DNA from: Thioalkalivibrio nitratireducens
Lineage (GTDB): Bacteria > Pseudomonadota > Gammaproteobacteria > Ectothiorhodospirales > Ectothiorhodospiraceae
Length of the DNA stretch: 31,288 bases
Direction: 5' to 3'
Assembly (NCBI GenBank): GCA_011390385.1
Contig: JAABSN010000017.1
Location: 1 to 31,288 of the forward strand
The position numbers were made by a program, and so were the translations under genes. This document shows positions 16,105 through 23,728 of this stretch, in pieces. The stretch's first letter is position 1, and each line of letters starts with the position of its first letter. Under the pieces are notes generated by a model. The model did not search any database, had not been told where the DNA came from, and saw only the letters and a list, made by a program, of their open reading frames with translations.

Positions 16105-17421
16105 TCAGTGGGCCGCCTGCACGCGTTCTTGCCACGTTCCGGCCAGGTTCGTGAGTTCGTCCAGATCGAGCGTAAGCAGTTCCCGTTCGCGGAGCAACGG
16201 GCGTCCGCCAACGTAAACGTCAGTCACCGCGTCGCGGGTTGCTGCATAGACGATCTGTGCATGGGGACTGTGGGCTGGCTGAAACTCGAGGCCTCCGAGG
16301 TCGATGGCGATGATGTCACCGAGCTTGCCGATTTCCAGGGAACCCAGATGCTCGGCGAGGCCCAGCGCACGGGCGCCGCCCAGGGTGGCCATCTCCAGGG
16401 CCTGTGGCGCCCCGAGAGCCGCCGCGTCGCCGCTGACTCCCTTCGCCAGCAGGGCCGCCGTACGCATCTCCCCAAGCATGTCGAGGTCGTTGTTGGATGC
16501 GACACCATCGGTCCCCAATGCGACGTTGACGCCATTGCGCAGCAGTTCGGCAACCGGGCAGAATCCCGAGGCGAGCTTCAGGTTGGACTCGGGGCAATGC
16601 ACGACCGAGACGCGAGTCTGTGGCAGTGATTCATGTTCCGCTTCGTCCAGCTGGGTCATGTGGACGGCGGCAAACGGATGTTCCAGAAGCCCGAGTCGCG
16701 CCAGCCGCGCCAATGGCCGCTCGCCATGGTCACTGAGGGATGACTTCACCTCATCCGCGGTCTCGTGTACATGCATGTGCACCGGGATGCCCATGGTTTC
16801 GGAACGGCGCTTGATTTCCCGCAGACTGTCGTCGCCAACGGTGTACGGTGCATGCGGTGCGACGGTGAAACCCATGCGCTCGTGTCCATTCCAGGCAGCG
16901 AAGAGGTCCGCCCCCTTGTCCAGATACTCCCGCGTGGTGCTGGCCCAGGGTGTCGGGAGATCGAAGACCGTCAACCCGATCACGGCCCGGATTCCACTCT
17001 GGTCGACGACCCGTGCGGTGTCCTCGGGGAACAGGTACATGTCGTTGAAGCAGGTGGTACCGCCACGGATCATCTCGGCCACCGCCAACTGGCTGCCGGC
17101 GTGCACGAATTCGGGGGACAACAGACGACCCTCAGCGGGCCAGACGTGCTCCTTCAGCCACTGCATCAGCGGCAGATCGCTTCCAACACCGCGCAGAAGC
17201 GTCATCGCCGCATGGGTATGGGCATTGATGAAACCCGGAAGCAATGCATGACGGGAAAAGTGGCGGTGCTCGGCCCCCGGATGACGCGCAAGGGCCTCTG
17301 CCCGAGGCAGGATGTCAACGATTCTTGCGCCACGCAGCATCACCGCATGGTCCTCGAGCACGGCTCCTCTGGGTACTACCGGCAGAACCCAGCGCGCGCT
17401 GAGGATCAGCATTTCAGTCAT
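16105..17421 (-). CDS. mtaD: TRZ/ATZ family amidohydrolase, MTA/SAH deaminase
   Basis: A 438-residue metal-dependent amidohydrolase. The zinc site starts with FINAHTHAAM (H68, H70), then HMHVHETADE, and the later metal-binding Asp is in LGTDGVASNNDLDM. Sequence and length match 5-methylthioadenosine/S-adenosylhomocysteine deaminases of the MtaD type, which are placed before ubiG in many gammaproteobacteria; removal of the SAH made by methyltransferases is a sensible link. ATG at 17421 is used; ATG at 17412 is an alternative, and neither has a strong ribosome binding site. It is the first gene of the seven-gene minus string. Another TRZ/ATZ substrate cannot be excluded. Confidence 0.85.
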   Translation of the reverse strand: MTEMLILSARWVLPVVPRGAVLEDHAVMLRGARIVDILPRAEALARHPGAEHRHFSRHALLPGFINAHTHAAMTLLRGVGSDLPLMQWLKEHVWPAEGRLLSPEFVHAGSQLAVAEMIRGGTTCFNDMYLFPEDTARVVDQSGIRAVIGLTVFDLPTPWASTTREYLDKGADLFAAWNGHERMGFTVAPHAPYTVGDDSLREIKRRSETMGIPVHMHVHETADEVKSSLSDHGERPLARLARLGLLEHPFAAVHMTQLDEAEHESLPQTRVSVVHCPESNLKLASGFCPVAELLRNGVNVALGTDGVASNNDLDMLGEMRTAALLAKGVSGDAAALGAPQALEMATLGGARALGLAEHLGSLEIGKLGDIIAIDLGGLEFQPAHSPHAQIVYAATRDAVTDVYVGGRPLLRERELLTLDLDELTNLAGTWQERVQAAH

Positions 17422-17508
17422 TGCGAGCAGCCTGGTTCAGTGATCAACAGCAATGAGGTCTGCGACCCCCGATAGCACCGCAGATGAACGACCATGAGAT
17501 GAATGCGT

Positions 17509-17545
17509 GCGCGGGCGGCCTCGGGCCTGCCAGGCTCGCCCGCGC
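17509..17545 (-). terminator. Terminator-like hairpin downstream of the DoxX gene
   Basis: GCGCGGGCG and CGCCCGCGC (9 bp, perfect) with a second inner stem AGGC/GCCT make a GC-rich hairpin that starts four bases beyond the DoxX stop. No T-run follows. It separates the DoxX end from the mtaD start in the same orientation and may be a 3'-end or stabilising structure. Confidence 0.45.
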
Positions 17546-17549
17546 AGCA

Positions 17550-17945
17550 TCAGCGACCGTTGAGGCTGAACCGACCCGGCCCGCTCAACGCGATGCCGAT
17601 ACTCGCCAGCATGAACATGCCCTGCAGTTCGAGCTGCCAGCCGCCTTGGGCCGTCAGCTCCATGAACTGGTGGGCGTGCGCGAGATGGAGCGCGAACACC
17701 ATGGTAATTGCGGTCAGTATGGCACCAATCCGTGCATGCCAGCCGACGATGATCAGAAGCGGGGCGAGCACTTCGCCGACATAAACGCCATAGGCCAGGA
17801 CGGCGGGCAGGCCCGCCCCGACGACCATGCCCTCGATACCATCGATACCGTGCATGACCTTGTGGACCCCGTGCATCAGGAACAGCACGCCGAATCCAAC
17901 ACGAAAAATGAGCTTGCCAATGTCGTCGAGTACAGGGGAATTCAT
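17550..17945 (-). CDS. DoxX family membrane protein
   Basis: A 131-residue integral membrane protein with four predicted helices (about 10-30, 45-65, 72-92, 108-125). The signature FRVGFGVLFLMHGVHKVMHG and GEVLAPLLIIVG are typical of DoxX. ATG at 17945 has AGGAGA 8 nt upstream. Family members are linked to thiosulfate:quinone oxidoreductase (DoxDA), to redox balance, or to unknown roles; sulfur chemistry is tempting in this organism but not shown by this sequence. It is the last gene after the betaine transporter and the Met-rich protein, and may be on the same transcript. Confidence 0.85.
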   Translation of the reverse strand: MNSPVLDDIGKLIFRVGFGVLFLMHGVHKVMHGIDGIEGMVVGAGLPAVLAYGVYVGEVLAPLLIIVGWHARIGAILTAITMVFALHLAHAHQFMELTAQGGWQLELQGMFMLASIGIALSGPGRFSLNGR

Positions 17946-18087
17946 GGTGTCGTCTCCTGAGTAGGGGCTTGTCCGGCAAGGTGAAGCATCATTTTCATGC
18001 AAGTCTGCACTCGCCGGGAACAATTTGCCACAGGATTCCCGACGGTTATCAGCTCGCCATGCGGATTGTCATCCCGGGGAGCGGAGG

Positions 18088-18609
18088 TCACCGGAACGGT
18101 GTCATCGGCGTCAGACTCTCCGGACGCGTCATGCGATTCATGTCGATGGAGATACGCTGCATCGAGTTGGACATCGTCCCTGCGGCGTGATTCATCCGCG
18201 CCGCAGCCCGATCCATGCCATCGACGTCCCCGGTCATCCTGCGGATGCTGCGCGTCAGGCTACCGATGTCGGCGTTCATCGACCGCATGTCCGAGGTCAT
18301 CCACTCGGTGCCCGCACGAACCCGTGCGAGTTCGCCGGCGATGTCTGTCTGGCCCTCGTCCATGCTGTGGGCCATCTGGTCCATGTCCTCGACCATGAAC
18401 TGCATGTTCCCGGTCATGCTGGAGACATCGACTCCCATCTGGCTGACCGCCTTGGTCATGGCACTCATGTCACGACCCATGTTGAACATGAACAGAGCCA
18501 TGCCGACAATCGCCCCCGCGAGTACGATCATCAACAAGGCGGTACCCGCCAGAACGGGCTTGCTGATCGGATCGCTGCGCGGTCCCTCTCCAGGGCCGGA
18601 ACCCGTCAT
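18088..18609 (-). CDS. Small Met-rich single-pass membrane protein with a heptad-repeat coil
   Basis: A 173-residue protein that I do not recognise. Residues 1-18 are polar. About 19-42 is one membrane helix (LAGTALLMIVLAGAIVGMAL). The rest is soluble and rich in Met: 25 Met in all (14%). From M41 to M160 every seventh residue is hydrophobic without a break: 41 M, 48 M, 55 V, 62 V, 69 M, 76 M, 83 M, 90 I, 97 V, 104 M, 111 M, 118 L, 125 M, 132 M, 139 M, 146 M, 153 I, 160 M. This predicts a long continuous coiled coil with a Met core. ATG at 18609 has GAGGAGA 8 nt upstream. It lies after proX, beyond a 13-bp inverted repeat, and before the DoxX gene. A role in membrane organisation is possible, not shown. 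Confidence 0.8.
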   Translation of the reverse strand: MTGSGPGEGPRSDPISKPVLAGTALLMIVLAGAIVGMALFMFNMGRDMSAMTKAVSQMGVDVSSMTGNMQFMVEDMDQMAHSMDEGQTDIAGELARVRAGTEWMTSDMRSMNADIGSLTRSIRRMTGDVDGMDRAAARMNHAAGTMSNSMQRISIDMNRMTRPESLTPMTPFR

Positions 18610-18640
18610 TGCTCAGTCTCCTCTCTGCACTTCATCCTGC

Positions 18641-18678
18641 GCTGACTCCACCGCGACGTACACCTCGGTGGAGTCAGC
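18641..18678. terminator. Perfect 13-bp inverted repeat between proX and the Met-rich gene
   Basis: GCTGACTCCACCG, 12-base spacer, CGGTGGAGTCAGC. On the minus strand it lies 36 nt after the proX stop and 31 nt before the next start. No T-run follows, so it could be a Rho-independent-like 3'-end hairpin, a transcript-stabilising hairpin or an operator. Perfect symmetry of this length makes chance unlikely. Confidence 0.5.
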
Positions 18679-18714
18679 CCAGCCTGGCAACTGCTGCCGC
18701 AGGGCGGACGGGTC

Positions 18715-19755
18715 TTATTGTGCGGCTGCTCTGGCGGCCGCAAGCCACTCGTCCACGGTCCCGCGATTCGCCGCAATCCATTCCTTGACCAGTGGACGCA
18801 CCATGGAATCGGAGAGGTCTTGCTCACCCATCTTTGCGTCCACGTCGCTGATCCACTCAATGGGCAGCGAGACCTGGCGGAAGAGTTCGGCCGCTGCCGG
18901 GTTGTCGCCGAGGAACTCATTGTTGGCCACCACCTGAATGTCGGCAGCCACATAGCCCATTTCGATCGGGTCGGTCACTGCACCGGGAACACCCTCGGCC
19001 CGCTCGGCCTCGTCCTCGACGATGCCCGGAGCATTGATCCACATGACATCCTCGCCGGGGGTCAGCGCCAGCAACCAGGCGCTCGGGCCCCAAGTGTAGT
19101 ACAGCGCCGATTCGCCGGCCTGAATTCGCGACAGGGCCTCGGCGAAATTGGCGGCATACCCAGCGTCTACATGGTTCATGTAGTCATCCAGGCCATACTT
19201 CTCGAACATGGCGTTGATTCCCTCATGGCAGCCCCACCCGGGCGGGCAGCCGAACAGGTCTGCCTTGCCATCACCCGTCGCATCGAAAGCGGCACGGACG
19301 TCATCGCGTTGAAAGTCGGTGATGCTGGTGATCCCGAAGCGTTCCACCGACTCGGCATCGACCAGGTAACCCTGGATGCCGCAAGCCGGGCACAGGGGAT
19401 CAAACAGGGTTCCAACGTCTTCGAAATCATCGGGCAACTGGGGGCTGTGCAGGGGGAACCAGCCGTTCGGCCAGTAGTCAGCGTCACCCTCGGAGATGGC
19501 AAGATATGCGACAGGGTTCGATAACGAAATCGGGTTCCGTACGTTGTAGCCCAGTTCCTCGAGCAACTCCACAAAGACCCAACTGACCGGTACCGCCGAG
19601 GTCCAGCTGGCGACGGCGGGTTGCACCGTGACTCCGGCGCCCGGTTGTTCCTTCGCGTGGAGGGTGCCCGCCGTCGCGACCAGGCCGAACGCGATCGCAG
19701 AAGTCAATGCAAGTGTCTTCAGTTTCTTGCCTGGATGCTTTTCGATTCGTGTCAT
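18715..19755 (-). CDS. proX: Glycine betaine/proline ABC transporter, substrate-binding protein ProX
   Basis: A 346-residue periplasmic binding protein. A signal peptide covers about 1-34 (basic start, LALTSAIAFGLVATAGTL, cleavage near LHA|KE). Aromatic pocket residues are in VPVSWVF, DYWPNGWFPLH and PGWGCHEG, as in ProX, which cages the quaternary ammonium with Trp. It delivers glycine betaine or a related osmolyte to ProW. ATG at 19755 has GAGGT about 7 nt upstream; an in-frame ATG at 19818 gives a longer N terminus that spoils the signal peptide. It is the third gene of proVWX, 158 bp after proW. High-salt life is implied. Confidence 0.92.
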   Translation of the reverse strand: MTRIEKHPGKKLKTLALTSAIAFGLVATAGTLHAKEQPGAGVTVQPAVASWTSAVPVSWVFVELLEELGYNVRNPISLSNPVAYLAISEGDADYWPNGWFPLHSPQLPDDFEDVGTLFDPLCPACGIQGYLVDAESVERFGITSITDFQRDDVRAAFDATGDGKADLFGCPPGWGCHEGINAMFEKYGLDDYMNHVDAGYAANFAEALSRIQAGESALYYTWGPSAWLLALTPGEDVMWINAPGIVEDEAERAEGVPGAVTDPIEMGYVAADIQVVANNEFLGDNPAAAELFRQVSLPIEWISDVDAKMGEQDLSDSMVRPLVKEWIAANRGTVDEWLAAARAAAQ

Positions 19756-19913
19756 GTTCAGTACCTCTGTTTTCGTTGGAATTGCGGTTTCCGCTGTACC
19801 TTTGCGGGAGTTTTCCACGCACCAATCCTTCGATGCGATCGCTCCTGGTGTCCTGTCACCCGTCTAATGGCGTCTTCAGCGGCTTCGATCACCTCCTCGT
19901 AAACGATGGCCCA

Positions 19914-20813
19914 TCAGTCCGCCCTGTGGCGCACGCCCGGGGCCTTTTCACCAAGGCCCTGAGTCACGCGGTCCAGAACCATGGCGAGCAGCACGATGCC
20001 GATACCACCGACAAAGGCCTGGCCAATATTCAGACGCTCCAGCCCCGCATAAACCTCGAGCCCGAGGCCGCCGGCACCGATGATGGCCGCGATCACGACC
20101 ATCGACAGCGACAGCATGATGGTCTGATTCAGACCCGCCATGATGGTGGGTAACGCCAGCGGGAACTGCACCTTCCACAGGATCTGCCGCCTGCTGGAAC
20201 CGAACGCCACGGCCGCCTCGATGAACTCACTGTTCACCTGCCGTATACCAAGGTTGGTCAGGCGGATCACGGGCGGCATCGCGAAGACGATCGTCGCGAT
20301 CAGACCGGGTACGTTGCCGATACTGAACAGCATGACGGCCGGCACCAGGTAAACGAATGGAGGCGTGGTCTGCATGATGTCCAGAATCGGCCTCAGAACG
20401 GCATAGAACCGCTCACTGCGCGAGCTCAGAATACCCAGCGGCAGACCGAACAGCACACAGAAGAAGACAGCGGTCACGACCAGCGAGAGTGTGATGATCA
20501 TCTGGTCCCACACGCCCATGAATCCGATCAGCGCAAAGGAGACCATCGAAAAGACCGCAATACGCCAGGAAGCGGCCCACCAACCGAGCAGAAAGATGCC
20601 GATCAGAAAGATGCCGGGAGGAATCGCGCTCAGCGCCCCCTGGACGCCGTTCATCACGCCACGCACCGGCGGACTGATGTAGGTGCGTGAAAAATCGCGG
20701 AAATTGGCCACAATCCAGTTGACGATATCGGTAATGACCTGGCGAATGGGAATATCCAGAAAACCGAAAGGATCATTCATCAGGGTTCGAAGGAACTCCA
20801 GTGACTCGCCCAT
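19914..20813 (-). CDS. proW: Glycine betaine/proline ABC transporter, permease ProW
   Basis: A 299-residue membrane permease with about six to seven helices. The EAA-loop region reads EAAVAFGSSRRQILWKVQFPLALPTIMAGL, which docks onto the ATPase, and QTTPPFVYLVPAVMLF and IGAGGLG are typical of ProW. The N terminus has a long amphipathic segment before the first membrane helix, as in ProW. ATG at 20813 has GGGGA a few bases upstream; an earlier in-frame start at 20900 overlaps no motif and is rejected. It lies between proV and proX (gaps 111 and 158 bp), so the order is V-W-X. Confidence 0.93.
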   Translation of the reverse strand: MGESLEFLRTLMNDPFGFLDIPIRQVITDIVNWIVANFRDFSRTYISPPVRGVMNGVQGALSAIPPGIFLIGIFLLGWWAASWRIAVFSMVSFALIGFMGVWDQMIITLSLVVTAVFFCVLFGLPLGILSSRSERFYAVLRPILDIMQTTPPFVYLVPAVMLFSIGNVPGLIATIVFAMPPVIRLTNLGIRQVNSEFIEAAVAFGSSRRQILWKVQFPLALPTIMAGLNQTIMLSLSMVVIAAIIGAGGLGLEVYAGLERLNIGQAFVGGIGIVLLAMVLDRVTQGLGEKAPGVRHRAD

Positions 20814-20924
20814 GCTTCCCCTACCTTGTTCCAGTGTCTCTACAACGGGATACGCGCGATACCCGTGCGGTTCCTGCGGACAATTGGCGGCCTGCCGCAC
20901 GGCGGCTGCCCGAGGCCCGGGTGC

Positions 20925-22151
20925 TTATGCGGTGTGACCCCGTTTCTCGAGAATGCCGTTGATCAATTGCGGATCGTCGATGAGGCCACGCGCGTGTCCG
21001 TCAGCAGTGGTCACGATCACCGGCAGGGTCGAATGCAGACGGCCGCGCAGGACTTGACGCAAGACCGCGTCCTCCGAACAGGTGATGGCAACCTCATCGC
21101 GCAGCGATGAGTCCTCGGTGTCTTCGGCGGCATCGAGGACCTGCTCGAGTGGCTGCAGCGGAATTTCACGATCCTCGATCGTGACCCCACGCAGGCGTCC
21201 ATCGCGGTCTCGTCCGTAACGGATCTCCGGATGATCCCGGTGATACGAATAGCGTATACCATCGCGTTCACCCGCCCCTTCGAACGCGTCGCTTTCGAAG
21301 GGCAGTGCGATCGTGCCGGCCGTGATCACACCCGTCGGATCGGCGTGTTCAACGAACTTCGCCACGTACTCGGTACGCGGATTGACCAGAATCTGTTCCG
21401 GACTACCGATCTGCACGATCCTGCCTTCTTCCATGATGGCAATATGGTCGCCAATACGCATGGCTTCGTCGAGATCGTGCGTGATGAACAGGACGGTGCG
21501 CTGCAGTTCCCGCTGGATCTTCTTCAGCTCCTGCTGCATGTCGACCTTGATCAGGGGATCCAGCGCCGAGAAGGGCTCGTCCATCAACAGCACCTCGGCC
21601 TCCGTCGCCAGTGCCCGGGCAAGCCCGACCCGTTGCTGCATACCCCCCGAGAGCTCGGAAGGATAGGCGTGTGCCCATTGGTCGAGTCCGACCATCTCGA
21701 GGACCTGCTGGCCACGAGCCTTGCGCTCATCGCTGGACCGTCCCTGAATTTCCAACCCGTAGGTGGCGTTCGAGAGTACCGTGCGGTGAGGAAACAACGC
21801 GAAGTGCTGGAATACCATACTCATGTGCCGCTTGCGCAGAACGCGCAGCTGCTCCGCGTTCAGGGCCGTGATGTCCTGTTCACCTTGCTCGGGATCCTTG
21901 AAGAAAACGCTCCCGGCGGTCGGGTCGATGATTCGATTGATGCATCGGATCAGTGTCGATTTTCCGCAGCCCGACAATCCCATGATGGCGAAGACCTCGC
22001 CCGGTTCGATATCGAAGCTCGCATTGTTCACGCCAACCGTTTGACCGGTTTCGTCCCGGATCTCATCCTTGCTCTTCCCCTGCTTCAGCAACGGCAGCGC
22101 TGCCTCCGGGTCTGAACCGAATATCTTGCTGACGTTCTCCGCTCGAATCAC
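20925..22151 (-). CDS. proV: Glycine betaine/proline ABC transporter, ATP-binding protein ProV
   Basis: A 408-residue ATPase. Walker A is GLSGCGKST, the signature LSGGMQQRVGLARALA, and Walker B VLLMDEPFSALD; the N-terminal insertion LLKQGKSKDEIRDETG is characteristic of ProV. The C-terminal third carries CBS-type sequence (about 285-405), which in this family may sense ionic strength. There is no ATG before the conserved start; GTG at 22151, preceded by GAGGA, gives VIRAENVSKIFG. It is the first gene of the operon. The 279-bp region upstream (22152-22430) must hold the promoter, but no clear -35/-10 pair was found. Confidence 0.93.
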   Translation of the reverse strand: MIRAENVSKIFGSDPEAALPLLKQGKSKDEIRDETGQTVGVNNASFDIEPGEVFAIMGLSGCGKSTLIRCINRIIDPTAGSVFFKDPEQGEQDITALNAEQLRVLRKRHMSMVFQHFALFPHRTVLSNATYGLEIQGRSSDERKARGQQVLEMVGLDQWAHAYPSELSGGMQQRVGLARALATEAEVLLMDEPFSALDPLIKVDMQQELKKIQRELQRTVLFITHDLDEAMRIGDHIAIMEEGRIVQIGSPEQILVNPRTEYVAKFVEHADPTGVITAGTIALPFESDAFEGAGERDGIRYSYHRDHPEIRYGRDRDGRLRGVTIEDREIPLQPLEQVLDAAEDTEDSSLRDEVAITCSEDAVLRQVLRGRLHSTLPVIVTTADGHARGLIDDPQLINGILEKRGHTA

Positions 22152-22430
22152 TGCGCAAAGATCCTCGTTTTTTCGTGGAATGGACGCCGCGGGCCGCTTT
22201 CTGCTCCGGCATCTCTGGCGTGAAATTCCAACCTGCACTCTGCCGTGAGGCGAAGCCGAACCGGAAGTACGAGGGGCAGACCCCAAGACTCTGGGTATCA
22301 ACCGACGCGATTTGCCGCGGTCACCGCTATCCTGCACCTGCCATCTTACGGAAGGCAGGGGGCCCGAGGGCATGTTCCTTACCCTATCACACAAAAGCAG
22401 TCTTTCCTGCCGGTGACAGCTGGCTCCGCT

Positions 22431-22892
22431 TCAACCGGGGCGGCGGGGGAGGGTACCCTGGGGCTTGAAAAGCATCACCCTGTCCAGCTGCTCACGCGTG
22501 AACAGTGACTCGACCAGTGGGAGGAAATGTTCCTCCTCGAACAAGGTGTGCCTGCGCAGAACCTCCGCGAAATCCAGGAGATCCTGGCGTGCCGTTGCTG
22601 CGGGCATGGCGGGCGCCAGCGTGCGCAGCAGACCATGCTCCTTGCCCAGTTGCATGCAGAGCGGAAGGTGTTCCTTACCGTGTTCGAGCAACGCAGTGAA
22701 CATGGTCTGTTCCTCGTGCTGGAGATGCTCCTCCAACTCATCGTAGTAATAGTCCTGTACCAGCCGGACCCCTTCCGCGAGGCTGTCCTGGGAGCCATCC
22801 TGGGCCAGACCGGCGATACGATCGGCGAAATCCAGGGCTTCCCTGTGTTCGCGCGCGAGTTCCTGCAATTGCTCACAATGATCATTGGGCAT
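22431..22892 (-). CDS. Hemerythrin-like HHE-domain protein
   Basis: A 153-residue all-helical protein of the hemerythrin HHE cation-binding family. Candidate iron ligands are H16 (AREHREAL), H56 and E60 (EEHLQHEE), H86 (KEHGLL) and H115 and E119 (RRHTLFEEEHF), the right order for a di-iron site. ATG at 22892 has GGAGA 8 nt upstream. Such proteins bind oxygen, NO or iron and respond to redox stress; the exact role is unknown. It follows the DUF2721 gene by 23 bp and probably shares its transcript. Confidence 0.85.
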   Translation of the reverse strand: MPNDHCEQLQELAREHREALDFADRIAGLAQDGSQDSLAEGVRLVQDYYYDELEEHLQHEEQTMFTALLEHGKEHLPLCMQLGKEHGLLRTLAPAMPAATARQDLLDFAEVLRRHTLFEEEHFLPLVESLFTREQLDRVMLFKPQGTLPRRPG

Positions 22893-22915
22893 GGGGCTTT
22901 TCTCCAGGCGTTCGG

Positions 22916-23383
22916 CTAATTCTCTTCTTCGATGCTCCATGGTCGAGAGCGACCAACGGTTACACTGCGGATGGCAAGAAATACTTCGCGCAGAAATGCC
23001 AGCAGGGTACCGATCAGCGACAGCATGGCGACGATGAAGAGGCCACCAATGAGCATGACGTGGCTGACACCGAGAAAGGCCTCGATAAAAGCCGTGACGA
23101 TCACGACACAGACCAGTAATGCCGTGGTGATACCCAGTGTGATTCCGATGTTGACCAGACGGGCCCTGCGATCGAGGATCGCCAGTTCGCGCAGGGCATT
23201 CGAGCGGATCGAGCCCTCGGCATCGAGCAGACATTCCTCCAGCACCCGGATACGGTCGACCACGCGGGACAGTCGTGCCACGAAAGCATTGATGAATCCG
23301 GCGATCCCGACCAGCAGAAACACTGGCGCGATCGAGAGCTGGATGACGCTGGAAATATCTGCGATCGAGGGAAGGTCGGGCAT
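22916..23383 (-). CDS. DUF2721 family membrane protein
   Basis: A 155-residue membrane protein starting MPDLPSIADISSVIQLSIAP. One helix lies near the N terminus (about 17-35) and two more at about 76-102 and 108-132; LVGIAGFINAFVARLSRVVDR and the basic segment between helices match DUF2721. No function is established for the family. ATG at 23383 lacks a strong ribosome binding site. The gene is divergent from the molybdoenzyme operon and is followed by the hemerythrin gene, suggesting a two-gene unit. Confidence 0.8.
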   Translation of the reverse strand: MPDLPSIADISSVIQLSIAPVFLLVGIAGFINAFVARLSRVVDRIRVLEECLLDAEGSIRSNALRELAILDRRARLVNIGITLGITTALLVCVVIVTAFIEAFLGVSHVMLIGGLFIVAMLSLIGTLLAFLREVFLAIRSVTVGRSRPWSIEEEN

Positions 23384-23728
23384 ATCGGTAGGCCGGGGCC
23401 AGAGTGGACGGTCAGTATAAGGGTGGAATTCGCGCTGACGAAGCACCACATGCGATCCCCCGCCGGCCAGAACGAACCACGGGATGCCTGCGTCCCACGA
23501 GCAGCCATCCCCGGCCCGGGTGCTGAGCGGGCCGGTCGATGCCGTACGTAACGCCATCCTGAAGTATTTCTAAATATTCGAAATTATTTTCATAAAATCG
23601 GCTGTATAGCGTTCAAAGGTACAAGTTTTTCGAACAATTCGCCAGAACTGTGCGCTAGATCACTATCGGCGGCCGGTGCGTGCTGTTTGATGATTCTCGA
23701 AACATCGAACAATCAGAGGATGCCGCGC
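23384..23728. other. 345-bp region between divergent genes, with an AT-rich island
   Basis: There is no gene here. Most of the region is GC-rich like its surroundings, but 23561-23640 is strikingly AT-rich. The last part carries AGAGGA (23715-23720), the ribosome binding site of the molybdoenzyme gene. No convincing second promoter, RNA or repeat was seen. Confidence 0.6.
23561..23640 (+). promoter_or_regulatory. AT-rich candidate promoter/operator of the molybdoenzyme operon
   Basis: An AT-rich block in otherwise GC-rich DNA, 90-170 bp before the ATG at 23729. AAATATT (23572-23578) and AATTATTT (23582-23589) form an imperfect inverted repeat around TTCGAA, which could be an ArsR-type operator. 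TATAGC (23605-23610) could be a -10 box, but no good -35 matches it. The evidence is composition and symmetry only. Confidence 0.35.

Noticed and set aside
19758..19892. 44-residue minus-strand frame in the proW-proX gap, starting at a GTG
   Set aside because: The GAGGAGG overlaps the GTG rather than preceding it, composition is arbitrary and no family resemblance was seen; probably chance.
22892..23234. Longer N-terminal start of the hemerythrin-like gene
   Set aside because: It overlaps the DUF2721 gene for hundreds of bases; the ATG at 22892 has GGAGA at the right distance.
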